DNA of 64,000 bases. Source: Cenococcum geophilum 1.58 (taxonomy: Eukaryota > Ascomycota > Dothideomycetes > Gloniales > Gloniaceae). A program made the position numbers and the translations under genes. The DNA is taken from the NCBI GenBank assembly GCA_001692895.1, contig KV748255.1, forward strand, positions 62,001 to 126,000, in the 5' to 3' direction. Shown here piece after piece: positions 38,554-50,489 of the stretch (the stretch's first letter is position 1; every line of letters begins with the position of its first letter). The notes under the pieces were generated by a model. That model saw only the letters and a program-made list of their open reading frames with translations, made no database searches and had not been told where the DNA came from.

Positions 38554-39168
38554 GTTAATAAAGTAAGAACTATTGCTATTATTAATAATTATAGAAGGTA
38601 TTAGCGGCACTTTATAAGTTATATATTTATTTTTTAAGGGTTATAATAAGCTTATATAAAACGCTAGGTGTATTTTTATCTTAGTTAGTAAATTAAGCTT
38701 ATAAGCGTACGGGCTTAGTTTCTTCTTAATTTAGTATAAGTCTATAAACTTTTAATTAAGTTTCTTTAAAGGCCGTTAGGTCTTTAGGTTTTGTATATTT
38801 AGGTAAATTATATTACCTTCCTTAAAATCCTACGCGAAAGCTCGCCCTTTATTTACGTACTATTCTTATACTATTTAAGCATATATTAATTCGCTTTATA
38901 ATAGTTCCATTAACTGCTTAATTTAATTAGTAAAGTTATATATATTAATTAACTAAATCCGCTTAATTATAGGGTCCTATAATATTAATTTTAGGTTATA
39001 GTTTAAATCTAAGTTAAGGGTTTCATCTATAAGTCGCGTAAAACGGCGTTATACCTATTAATTAATTATATTAATTATATTAATTATAGTTAATATAGCT
39101 AAAGGTAGCTACTTTCCCAGTCGTCTTATAGGTAAGAGTAGTATATTAGTTATTTTACTATAGTAACT
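38554..39168 (-). mobile_element. gypsy element 'H', integrase C-terminal fragment
   Basis: On the minus strand a degraded integrase tail is readable between about 38850 and 38600: L-N-I-Q-N-L-K-T, then R-P-L-K-K-L, then A-Y-K-L-N-L and F-Y-I-S-L-L, the usual gypsy sequence before the chromodomain. It joins the chromodomain fragment at 30908-31211 once the LINE is removed. It is cut on the right by a solo LTR at 39169 with duplication GTAAC; beyond that only a short tail of H remains. Confidence 0.75.
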
Positions 39169-39270
39169 GTCACGGAACGCCGCCGCAGGAGCCTCCATAG
39201 GAGACTCCCTAGCGGAACCCCGTGCCCTCACGTACGCTTCGCGTACAGCTTACGTCAGCCACGCGTAGTA
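39169..39270 (+). repeat. solo LTR of A family, left half
   Basis: Starts TGTCACGGAACGCC and is preceded by GTAAC (39164-39168). Its right half is at 49487-49588, which ends CCCCGTGACA and is followed by GTAAC (49589-49593). The joined LTR is about 200 bp and aligns with the 3' LTR of chromovirus A. It was split by a TA-targeting transposon and a MITE. Confidence 0.85.
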
Positions 39271-40170
39271 ACGTGCTTAACTAGTAAGCTGCGCAGACCA
39301 GTAAGCTGCGCACCCCACCAAAACCAATACGCGCCTCGTATAGAAATCAATATGGCATTACCATAACGCCTTTAATTGCTTTAAAAAGAAGGGAGACTAT
39401 TTCTTACCTCTTTATCTTTTAAAACGAACCCACTTTAAGGCAAGCGCACCTTAGTGCGGTTATACGATGTATTAGAATTAATACTACGAACGCGACTCTA
39501 TGGTACTTAAGCTAAACACAAAATCTGTTTACCTAACCGTAAGCTACAGCCAATAGAAGAACAGGTCCTAGTTTAGTAGATCCTAGACCTTAACTAATAA
39601 GGATTTCCCCCCTAGATTATCGACGTACGGTGTATAGTAGATACTTTACTTATAGCGCGCGGCTAGAATCCTCCCCCCTAGCCAGTTAGTATAAACTGGG
39701 TACGCCGCTTTATAAACACCTAGCTAGAGCTATAGATAAAGTGGAATTAAAAGTTCTACTTATAGCGCGCGAAATGCGAGGATCTAGATATAATAAACGC
39801 GTAGTTTAAACGCGTTAAGGAGACGCGTTAGAAGTACGGCATACTTAATAAAGATACCTACAACTTTAATAAGACTGGATTTATAATGGGTGTAGCTGCG
39901 ACGTTAAAAGTAGTTATAAGCTCTAAGATAGTAGGCCGAGCAGTCCTTATATAGCCAGGCAATCGCGAATAGGTGACAGTAATTAAGGGAGTTAACGCTG
40001 CTGGCTAGGCAATTCCGCCCTTCGTTATCCTAGTAGGCAAGGTCTACTAGTTAGGCTGGTATTAAACTCTACCTGCTAACTGGGTAATTGCTATAAGCAA
40101 TAATAGTTAGATAACTAATAAGCTAGGATATAAGTAGATTTAGCACTTTAATAGATATATAGAGTCTTAT

Positions 40171-40595
40171 TGTAACGGAACCTTATAGCAAGAACTACAA
40201 TGGGCTCGTTATTGGGCTAGGTGTGTAGGAAATGCAAGTATAAAAGTCAACAACGTAATAATAACTGGTGGAGTAGTTGCCCAACAGATTAACTCTAATT
40301 ATATTCTAAGAATTACTATAAGGAAGGAACTATCTAGGTAGGGATTAAGGGTCCTTAAATATATAACCGTACTCCTATAAAATCCTTCTTATATATAATA
40401 TACGTCTTATACGCAAGGTACGTAAGTTCCTCTCGTTCCTCTTATTTAATACGTAGCACATTATATAACCTTAGTTACTATTCCTTATTATATAGTTCTA
40501 TCGGCTCCATTCCGGACCATACTTATATTAACCAACTAGCTTCTTCTAACTCCTCTCTAAGTAGTTATAATATCGTACTTAAAGCGTCCGTAACA
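40171..40595 (-). repeat. 3' LTR of chromovirus B copy 2
   Basis: 425 bp; on the plus strand TGTAACGGAACC to GCGTCCGTAACA. Among the four B LTRs in the window it keeps the most ancestral CpA/CpG sites at its ends. Confidence 0.88.
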
Positions 40596-43500
40596 CTATC
40601 TCCCTCCTCTTTATCTTCGTCCTTAAAGATTTAAAACATCTCTAAGTTATTTACTAGAGGTGTAATATCCGTCTAATTAATTTAGTTAATATTATTACTC
40701 ATTATACCTAAAGCAATTTCTTCTTTATACGCCCAACGTTATGCTCGCACTATTGCTGCAATATTATCTCTTAGTGAGATTATGCCGTCTCTATATTCTC
40801 GTTGTTTAAAAGAGGGGTTAGTTTATATTACGTTAGCAAGTCCTTTATCCTAGCAACCTTCTTCTTATTTAGAGTACATTAAAGCGAATATTTAGTCATC
40901 TTATAACGTTCGCTCTACTTCTAATACTAAATATGCGCGACCTATTACTCTTAATAGTCGTCTAGTTCCCTAATTAATTTGTCTTAGGGTCTCGTATTTA
41001 ATCTACTACTGCGCGGCTAGATAGTAAACTGTCGTAAGCCCTTATTAAGTTAGAACGTTCCTATAATATAGAACAGAAGGCCTTAGATGCTCGAATTACG
41101 GCATCTACTTATCTACTTTGTCTTAAGAAGGTTTATAAGAAGGTTTGTTTTAAGGAGTAGAAACTTATAGAATAAGGTCTGTAGAAACTAGGTAATAAAA
41201 GAACAGATTCTCCTCTAATAGAGAAGGAAATAGATCTAAGTAGTTCGGCAACTGCTCTTCTTAGGTCCCCCTTAGGTAACTTATTCTTTAGTGATCCTTC
41301 TTTATTAATACTACCTAACCTAATCTCTTCCGATACTCCTATACCTTTCCTATAGCGTTCTTTAAATTCTCTAGTAGCTCCTAGGTAGTCTTAGTATAGC
41401 CTATCTACTTAACCTTATACCATATTTTGTCATTAATGTCCTTATAATTAACGATCTTTAATACTTACTATTTGTCTTCTTCTTATCCTCTATATATGTC
41501 TGCTTTATAAACTAGTGGCTTAATATTCCTATATACTAGCTCTAGCATCGCGATATGCTATATAGAGTAAATCTTTATTTTAGCTAGTAGGTTTAACTTA
41601 AACGTAACCGGTAAAATCCTCTATATAATTTTAAAAGGTCCTAGTCTAATATAGTCTAACTTCTTACTTAGTTATCAACTCTTAAAATTTTTGTATAGTA
41701 GCCACACTTTATCTCCCTCCTTAAGATCTAGTCCCTTAGATCTCTTAGCATTATAGTACTTTTTTATTCTTTCTTATACTTTCTTTACTAATTCTATAAG
41801 GTCTATATAAAGATTTATTAATATCTTTATCCTTTCTTTAGCTATACTACTTGTTTTCTTTGCTTACTATAGTAATAATAATATTCTTAACTTATATCCG
41901 TAATTTGCCTTAAATGGTAATATACCTATTCCTTTTTAAGGTGTTATATTATATGTAAACTATATAACTGGTAATAGTAATACCTAATTATTCTATATAT
42001 AATTAATATAATGTCTTAAATACTATTCTAGCGTCTAATTTAATCTTTCCATTTAACCGTCTATCTATAAATAATATGCGGTAGAAGTTGCTGCTTAAAC
42101 TCCTTACTCCGCTAAGAATACTTCCTAGAATACTACTATAAATCTTAGATCTCTATCTAATATAATTTTATTTAGTACTTTATATCTTATAAACACTTCT
42201 TTAATATAAATTCTAGCGATATCTTTTACTAAGATTTCTTCTGTATATGCTATAAAGTATCCCCACTTTATAAGCTTATCTACTATTACTAAGATCGCGT
42301 TATAATCTTGTCCGGTAATAGGATCTTTTAATTTTAGTAACTTAATAATAAAGTCCTATAATATAATCTCCTATAGTCTCTCTAGTATTTCGGCAGGTTA
42401 TAGCCCTCTATATAGCTTATACCTTATTAGTTTATTCCTTTAGCATTCTAAATATTCCCTTATAACTTTTCTAGCTATCCTTTAGATTCCGTTAATAATA
42501 TACTCCTCCTAAAGTCTTAACACTAAGCCCATAGCTCCATTGTGTCCTTAAGTTAGTCCCTTATAAAAGTCTTCCACAAACTACTCTGCTATACTTCTTA
42601 GGATATACTTTACTTCTCGATTTTTGTATATATCCGTCTATAGGTCTTCTAGCTGTACTTTTAGAATTCTTTATACCTAAAAGCTTTCTAGTATCTCGTA
42701 GACTTTCTCTAGTTTATTATCTCCTTAAGTTACTATAATTTTTGGATAATTATACCTAATTAATCCGTTTATATCTTTTCGTAATAAAGCCCCTAATAGC
42801 TTTTCCTTATTTTATAGTTTAGCTTTACGGCTTAGAGCATCTACCCGCGTATTATCTATACCTTTAGTATACTAAATCTTAAAATAGTATTCCGTAAGCA
42901 TCTCTGCCCATCTAACCTATCTTTAGTTAAGTTCCTTTATTATTAGAAATCCTATTAGGTTCTTATAATCTATCTTAACTATAAATGGTTTTTCTATACC
43001 TTATAAAAATGCTCTCTATTTCTTTAATGCTATAACTATACCTAATAACTCCTTGTTATAGATGTTATAGTTTAACTCCGGTAGTGTTATCTTCCAATTA
43101 TAGTATGCTACTAGGTGCTATCCGTCTTAATGCCTTTATATAAAGTATGCCCCTAGTATATAGTCTAATATATCCGTCTCTATAACCGTCTCTAGTCCTA
43201 GTTAATAGATCTTAAGAACTGGCTCTTAGGTAAACAACTCTTTAACTTTTTTAAAGAGTTTTCTTTGCTCCTCTCCCTATGCCTATAGTTCTTCTTTCTT
43301 TATTAACCGCGTAAATGGCTTAATATCCTTTAATTACTGCGCTATAAACCTTCTATAGTAATTGCAAAACCCTAAAAACAATCTTAACTATATAATGTTC
43401 TCTAGTTCCTACCAATTCACTATAGCCTTAATCTTCTTTAGATCTATACTAAGTTAGCCTAATTTAATAATAAATCTAATAAAATTGGTCTTCCTGGTAA

Positions 43501-46500
43501 AGAACTCGCATTTCTTAATTGCTACTAGTATCTATTCTTCTTATAGTCTCTTTAAGACCTATTTAACGTATTCCCTATATTCTTCCTTAATTATTAAGTA
43601 GATAATAATATCGTTAAGATATACTATAATAAATTTATCTAAGTATTCTCCTAATATATTGTTAATACGCTTTTAGAATATTGCTAGTACGTTTATAAGC
43701 CCAAATTATATAACTAATAGTTTATATAGTCCTTCCTTTAACCTAAAGGCTGCCTTCTATTTATTGCCTTCCTTAATCCTAATCTAATAGTACGCCTATC
43801 TTAGATCTATCTTTATAAAGATTTGCGCATTACCTATCCTATCTTAGATTTCGCTAATTAAGGGTAAAGGATACCTATCCTTTCTAGTAATACTATTTAA
43901 CTATCTATAGTTGATACATAGCCTTAGTTTACTATTTTTCTTTAGTATAAACAGTACTAGATAACCCGCTAATAACTGTAATGGTCTAATATATCCCTTT
44001 TATAGATTTTCCTAAATAAACTCTTTTAATGCTCTACCTTCTTTTTTAGTAAGCTTGTAGATTAGAAAGAACCTTAGACTTATTCCTAGTTCTAACTCTA
44101 TTTTATAGTCCTATATTATATATTCTAATAGCTTCTTACTTTCTAGTGACTATAGTTTCTTGCCGTACTTATAGTATCTCTTTAGTATATAACTTAGTCC
44201 TTTTTCTGTTTCTTTATAGGTTGCTCCTACTTAGTACTATACTAACTTAGCTTATTATCGCATCTTATAGCGTTAAGTATCTTTAATATTAACCTAACCT
44301 GTAATCTAATTAATCCTTAGATTGTATTCCTATAACTAAGGCATACCTAATACTGCCTTATCCCGTCCTAATAATAGGATATTAAAAGATATCTTAATTT
44401 GTCTCCCTTTAATAGTTATCTAAATAGGTCCTGTTTTAAGATTAATAATCCCTCCTTTATAGGTTATTAGATCTCCTAAAATCGTAACTAATAGGTAAAG
44501 TTACTCCTTTTATCTATACGGTAGTCCTATTCTCTTAACTACTACTAGTAAGATATAGTTTCGCGTTACTCTACTATCTATTAGCGCTTTAAACTGCTAA
44601 TCTTACCAATTAACTTATAAATTTAGGTATTGTCCTTAAATTCCTTTAAGGGTCTAAGGCTCTATTACTAGCTCCCTCTAGTTCTATAGGCCTTTACTTT
44701 TTCTAACTATTAGCTGCTTAATCCTAGTGCACTTAGCTCGCTCTTTGGCTAATGCCTAGTTCGCTTTTTATCTTTAATATACTATAAATATATATTTTCT
44801 AGGTATTCCTACTACTATTATCCGTCTAAGCATTCTTCTATAAGGAATCTTCCTAGTTAAAGTACTAAGCTTCCTTCCTCTTAGACCTCTACTAGATGCT
44901 ATTTATGTATATATTTGGCATTCCTATACTATTACTCGTCTATTATCCAGTATATCCTTATAGGGTATTTCCAATTCTTTTCCTTCAGATTCTTATATAT
45001 TTTGTATATATCGTCCATATACGCAATCTATAATAACGTATAATATACTAGGCGCTTTAGGTTAACTCTTAGCTCGTCTTTATTCTTAAGTTTAAACCTT
45101 TATTACGCTAATCTAAACGTTATAACTTTATTCATAGGTACTAAGATATGTCTCTTACTTCTTTAGTCCTCTGAATATTCCTCTAAATCCTTTAACGTTA
45201 TAATTAAGGCTCCTTTAATATATATTATAGCCTTCTCTATAATTAGGTGGTCCTAAATAACTTTTTCATTTAACTATATATAGAAATCTTCCTACTTATT
45301 ATTATGCCTTTGCCTATACCACTTTTAGTATAGCTGCTAGAGTATATACAGTCTGTCTATAAGGAAGTATCTTCTTATTACTATATTGTGACAGCCCTTT
45401 GTATATCGTTTCTTAAACCTAGTTAAAATCCCTAAATCCTCTTTATCTTCTAGTTTAGTAAGCCACTTAGCTCTTAATATACCTGCTCTTAGCCTATTAG
45501 TAATTCTTTATACTAGTGCTCTGTCCTTTATACGTCCCAATATACTAAATCTCTTATCTAGTTTCTATTCTTATTATACAATAATTCTTTATCTAAACTC
45601 TTCTATAGTTTCTTTTAGTTTGCGCCTTACGCTCTAATCCTTAAAGTTATCTTACTTCTTAATCTTAGTATTAACTTTTTAATCTTTAGGCCGAATACAA
45701 TATTCCCCTAGTAAGTCCTTTAGGTCTATATATCTATCTCCTAATCTAATTATTATTTATGCTATAGATTCTCTAATCTATAAAGACGCTTCTTACCTCT
45801 TATCTATAGGTGTTCTAATTTATACTCCGAATTCTTAACCCCTTAGGTTCTTTAATCTTAAGCTCGCTTCTAACTTAAGCTTAGCTCTAGCCTTAGTTTA
45901 ACTAGGCTTTTTTAGTGTTCTTATCTCGTCTTAAAAGTCTTAAATCTCACTTATCTCGTCTTGAGAATCTTATACCTATAGGAACTTCTATCCCAAGCTT
46001 ATTTATATGTCTTTAAACTAAGCCGCTGCTCTATTTTATCGGTTTCTATCTATTATAGGTTCTTAAGCTTACCTTATCTTATCTTAAGAATCTTAGTCGT
46101 CTTTTATCTCGCTATAAGAATCTTAAGCCTTTAGCCTTTTGCCTTTATCGAGTGCCGAAGTAGTTTACTATCCTACTTCTCTTGCGTCTTATAAAGCGAT
46201 AGATATCATATCTAGTAGGGTTTTAATCCCTACTAATGTTCCCTATTCTATAGTGGAATTATTCTCTACCTCTAGTATAATATCTTTAAGGTCTACTTAC
46301 TCCTAGTAAGCGGCCCTTATTACCTCATCGTTACGGAATATTTCGCCTAGGTTAAATTTATCGTCCTTAATATCCGATCTGTGAACTAGTTCGTTAGTTC
46401 CTCTATATTCTATAGGTGCTAGCTCTTATAGCTAATAGCTTACGCCGTACTTAGCGTCCTTATAAATTTAGCATGTGTTATTATAATAAAACGCAAAACT

Positions 46501-47696
46501 TTTAATTAAACATTCTTTTATTCCTTACAGTATATTATTATCCCTTTATACATATATATCGTCTACTAGTCTTATGCCCTTTACTATATAGTAACTCTAC
46601 CTACTTCTATAGTCTCTAATATAATAACCCTATTTTCCGTAATTTATATAAGCTCTTTCTTTAAACTATTTTTCTTATTATGGAGTCCGCCTAAATATCT
46701 TCTGCTATTAAGATCCCTAATTTGGCCTCTGCTCCTTAGACCTTTAATTACTTAATCCTTATTCTTTAGGTTTCTATAGTTTACTCTATTTTTTATAGGC
46801 TTCTTTGGTACTACTTAGGTCTATTAGCTCTGCGCTATACTATAGTTTCTAACTTAGCTTTTATTATTACGTACTTTACGCCTTATATAACTATAGAACT
46901 CTATCTTAACCTCTTTTAGCCTGTTCCCTTTAGTAAATCTAATTGTTAATCTTAATCGCCTAATCTATTAGTTCCCTTAGGGTGTCCATATCTTCTATTA
47001 GGATAATTACGTCCTAAACTTTAGCCTTAAGTCCCTGTTTATACTATACTATAAGTACCCTATTATTCTACTCTACTTATATTGCTAGTGTCTAGAACTA
47101 TATTATATACTTAATTACTAAAGTTCGTTATATAAGGTTCTGGAGTTTTCTTTTTACTATAATTATTTCTTTTAGGTCTCCAAATATTTGCGTAAGTCGT
47201 TCTGTGAATTTTTCCTAACTTAAGAATATAAATCGCACATCTTAGTTAGTGGTTGTTATTCCGTTTGCCTATATCTCCATAAGGTAAAGTTTAAACTACT
47301 TAAGTACTTTTCCTAACAAGAATAGTCCTATATAGGCTATCCAATCTATAGGTATAGGTAACTTTACTCCCTCTTATAAGACCTTAAAGTGCATCTATAT
47401 AAGGAATCCTTTAAGCTTTAACCTCTCTCCTGTAAATCTCTTAATTAATAGTAGCTTAATCTTTACTGCTCCTATCCCATTAAGTCTTTCTTCTAATACT
47501 ATATTATTAGCTGTTAGCTAGTTAACTACTTCCTATAGCTATTTAACCGTTATAGGTTGCTATAAGTTAGTATCCGCCATACTAGTATTACCTCCTATCC
47601 CTAAAGTAGTTGCTACTATTAATAGCGTTATAGTGGCTGCTTTTAGTGGTATATTGTTTGACTTTTTATATTAATACTATAACTAGGTAGTAATTA

Positions 47697-48121
47697 TATA
47701 ACGGAACCTTATAGCAAGAACTACGATGGGCTTATTATTAGGCTAGGTGTATAGGAAATGTAAGTATAAAAGTTAATAACGTAATAATAACTGGTGGAGT
47801 GGTTGCCTAATAGATTAACTCTAATTATATTCTAAGAATTACTATAAGGAAGGAACTATCTAGGTAGGGACTAAGGGTCCTTAAATACATAACCGTACTC
47901 CTATAAAATCCTTCTTATATATAATATACGTCTTATACGCGAGGTACGTAAGTTCCTCTTATTCCTCTTATTTAATATGTAGCATATTATATGACCTTAG
48001 TTACTATTCCTTATTATATAGTTCTATCGGCTTTATTCCGGACTGTGCTTATATTAACTAACTAGCTTCTTCCGACTCCTCTCTAAGTAGTTATAATATC
48101 GTACTTAAAGCGTCTATAACA
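47697..48121 (-). repeat. 5' LTR of chromovirus B copy 2
   Basis: 425 bp; on the plus strand TATAACGGAACC to GCGTCTATAACA, followed by CTTAT. It differs from its partner mostly by C/T and G/A changes. Confidence 0.88.
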
Positions 48122-49062
48122 CTTATACTAAGGGAGCCTACTACCTACTTATTATTAATGGCTATAGCAGCTACACTATGCCTAAATTTAACCAGTACTG
48201 TATAGAGCATAAGATTATTACACTCTATATGCCTCTATATACATTATATCTTCTCTAGCCGCTTAATATAGGCTACTACTCCCCTTTAAAGCGCTTATAC
48301 GGACGTGAGGTTTAAAAGCTCGCCCGCTAAGGAATCTACCATATTAATAAAGAAGACTTCCTTACGACGTATATAAAGGTTCGACTATCTATATTTTTAG
48401 ATCAGAATATTAGGAGTAGATTCCTTACTATAGGGCTTATACCGTATAATCCTTAGCGTATCCTATTATCGCTTATAGTTACTAAAATACCTTCTCTACT
48501 AGGCATAGCCAATAGAGCAGCACCTCTATAGACGTTAGAAACACCACATACTATAGCTTAGCTAGAGTAGTAGGCTAGGCTTATATAAGACCTCCTCCAG
48601 CGCCAGTCCCAGAGCCCCACTAGTTAAGCAGTTAGTTAACTTATTAAGGGGTGCCAGATAGCGATATATTTAGCTGCTATACTTATAAAGGAGAATTTAG
48701 AGCTTTATATAGCTAATTAATACCAAAAATAAAAGGAGCAGCATCGCCGAAGGTATATTGCACAGGGAGGCGCTCTACAGGCCCAGGAGGCTCAGGCTAT
48801 GGTTGAGGGGTTAGAAAATAGGGAGCAGGAGGCTGATTAGAATTGGGCTGCTCTAGTACGGCAGCGAGCACCACTAATGTGCAGCAACTGCCATATTCAA
48901 GGCCACAATAGAACTCGATGCCCTAGCATACAGAGAAATAGCTAGTCAAATTTTAAATTAAATTTATTTTACTGTGGTTGAGCAATCGTACGAGGCGCGT
49001 ATTGGTTTTGGTGGGGTGCGCAGCTTACTGGTCTGCGCAGCTTACTGGTCAAGCACGTTATA

Positions 49063-49486
49063 ACGTGTTCCACCACTCAGTGGGCAACACCAGTCAGTGG
49101 GCCACTCCAAAAACCACTAAAAATCGGGAAAATCGCATCTTAATATCTTAACAACGGCTTAATAATAAATTCTAAAATTCCATAGCTAGCCTTTTATGCC
49201 TATTCTGAGACTCCTGTTGAAGTTCTAGAATAATAAGCCTAGCTATTATCAAGATATCAAGTTTTAGCCCCCAATTTTGAGCTAAATTGCTATTCCTTTA
49301 AAACTACTTAATAAATTACTTCTAAAGTTAGAGTAGAGTCTTAGAATAGGCATAAAAGGCTAGCTATAGAATTTTAGAATTTATTATTAAGCCGTTGTTA
49401 AGATATCAAGATGCGATTTTCCTGATTTTTGGTGGTTTTTGGAGTGGCCCACTGACTGGTGTTGCCCACTGAGTGGTGGAACACGT
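49063..49486. mobile_element. fold-back MITE with ~150-bp inverted repeats, TA target
   Basis: Starts ACGTGTTCCACCACTCAGTG and ends with the complement of that sequence. About 150 bp at each end are inverted copies with only a few mismatches, leaving a ~120-bp centre. TA flanks it on both sides (49061-49062, 49487-49488). It contains no coding potential. The TA target and ACGTG start suggest mobilisation by a Tc1/pogo-type transposase, possibly a relative of the neighbouring Fot1 element, but the rest of the inverted repeat differs. It abuts the Fot1 end directly. Confidence 0.88.
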
Positions 49487-49588
49487 TATCACCTTCCTAC
49501 GCCCTCGATCCTTACAATCGATCGCGCAACGTCTTGTAGACTCCTCAAATACATACGTTCAGCAGCCACTGTTCCGCGCCCCGTGACA
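49487..49588 (+). repeat. solo LTR of A family, right half
   Basis: Continues 39169-39270 after removal of the two TA elements; ends CCCCGTGACA with GTAAC after it. It matches the second half of the LTR at 30715-30907. Confidence 0.83.
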
Positions 49589-49690
49589 GTAACCGAGACG
49601 CCTTAATATAGAACCTATATTGTAATAACCAAGACACCTTAATATAGGACTATACTGTAGTAACTAAGACGTCTTAATAACGTCTAGTAG
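49589..49690. repeat. short tandem repeat, ~35-bp unit, three copies
   Basis: Three diverged units of the form GTAAC-(C)-GAGACGCCTTAATATAG..., at about 49589, 49622 and 49657. It is the last AT-rich sequence before the gene island and probably the remnant of element H. From 49690 to 49975 I see only low-complexity AT-rich, then GC-balanced, non-coding sequence. Confidence 0.6.
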
Positions 49691-49974
49691 TATATAATAT
49701 AGCAACTCTCTACGTATATATACTGCCCTTACTATATATAATAGTAATAATAAAACGCGTTTAGGTGTTTAAATTTCAGAGCAGCATTACGCGACTGCCC
49801 ATGAGTACCGGTTTAACTAAAATTATGTACCTTTTCGCCCAAAATCGCGTGCGAGGGTACTCGGGGGCGTTATCAGCAGGGGTGACCCTAACCTCATATT
49901 AGCCCGGGTCGTAACCGCGCCAAATGACCTCCCCTCCCCGATATGTGATAGATATCGTATCGAGATAAGATTAG

Positions 49975-50175
49975 ATTTTTGCCTACCCTGTGGAATTCGA
50001 AGGAGGTGCGGCGTGGTGCGGCGTGGCAGCAACCATCTCGAGCGATGTAATACCAGGAAGCCTGTACACACGATACTGGGTATGGGACTGGCCTACTGAG
50101 GCCATGTTGCCAGGGCTTCCAGAAGGAAAGATTGAGGTGTACACAACCTGCCTAGATGTTCTCATTAAGCAGTAG
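49975..50175 (+). pseudogene. 3' fragment of a secreted fungal protein gene (YWVWDWPT family)
   Basis: An open frame of 66 codons without ATG, ending at TAG 50173-50175. It encodes A-A-W-C-G ... Y-T-R-Y-W-V-W-D-W-P-T-E, then P-G-L-P-E-G-K-I-E-V-Y-T-T-C-L-D-V. This matches, from memory, the C-terminal end of a family of secreted fungal proteins (I believe the DUF7492 group, of unknown function) in which a Trp-Cys, a Y-W-V-W-D-W-P-T box and a Y-T-T-C-M-D-V end are conserved. The stop lies two codons after the expected end, so the 3' end is natural, but the 5' three quarters are missing: upstream sequence is closed by a stop at 49972-49974 and then transposon-derived. It is therefore a relic of a gene cut by transposon activity. 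Family assignment is by motif recall only. Confidence 0.6.
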
Positions 50176-50489
50176 GTAGGGTAGGAAATAACAGCATGCA
50201 TTACACTGCGAGTCCCTGGCCCCACGAAAACCAGGAATATCAATGAAAAGAAAAAAACGGCGGGTTCGGGGTTGTTACTGGGGTAGTACTTTGTAGATCC
50301 CGCCCGACAGGAAGCGCCAAGTTCCCCTGTAGTTGGATTCTGACCATCATTGAGAGCCCCAACAAGCCCTCAACTAAGCCACCGTAAGCTTCCGTGTGGT
50401 AGGCTCCGTCAACTCACTCCGGTCGATTCGTGGACCACTAGGCACAAGGTCCGGGCGAGTGCAGGGGCGTGATGGTCCCCTGGACGACT

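Larger units (their letters stand above)
40171..48121 (-). mobile_element. Ty3/gypsy chromovirus 'B', copy 2, full length, RIP-degraded
   Basis: 7.95-kb element, minus strand, with 425-bp LTRs and target duplication CTTAT (40166-40170, 48122-48126), inside the Fot1 transposase. It is colinear with copy 1 at 21513-29523: RT around 43560-44100 (Y-I-N-Y-R remnant near 43915), integrase about 42000-42600, chromodomain about 41340-41500, purine tract GGAGGGAGATAG (minus strand) next to the 3' LTR at about 40600. It lacks the solo LTR found in copy 1. Frames are closed by RIP stops. The opposite orientation of the two copies, about 10.6 kb apart, forms a large inverted repeat. Confidence 0.92.
39440..48958 (+). 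pseudogene. Fot1/pogo transposase, RIP-inactivated and interrupted
   Basis: A DDE-superfamily transposase that would cut and rejoin the element at TA sites. The 5' part (to 40170) shows Y-N-F-N-K-T-G-F at 39861-39884, then G-V-N-A-A and a W-V-I-A-I segment near 40085; the 3' part (48127-48958) shows I-N-G-Y-S near 48152 and L-N-I-G-Y near 48262. These are the three catalytic positions of the family, each normally Asp and each now Asn through G-to-A changes. The C-terminus keeps an intact CX2CX4HX4C knuckle (48880-48921), a feature known from fungal Fot1 relatives. The nested element entered at 40170/48127 with CTTAT duplication. The last ~350 bp are GC-rich and nearly free of RIP, unlike the 5' part. 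The start codon was not resolved. Confidence 0.88.
39271..49058 (+). mobile_element. Fot1/pogo-type DNA transposon with nested chromovirus
   Basis: Terminal inverted repeats of about 70 bp (39271-39340 and 48989-49058; start ACGTGCTT, two mismatches) flanked by TA on both sides. Each inverted repeat holds a direct repeat of AGTAAGCTGCGC. Removing the nested chromovirus (40171-48121 plus one CTTAT) leaves about 1.8 kb, the usual size of Fot1 elements. It encodes a single DDE transposase on the plus strand, listed separately. Confidence 0.9.

Noticed and set aside
49823..50243. Two minus-strand frames of 82-86 codons
   Set aside because: Antisense to the recognisable C-terminal fragment at 49975-50175.
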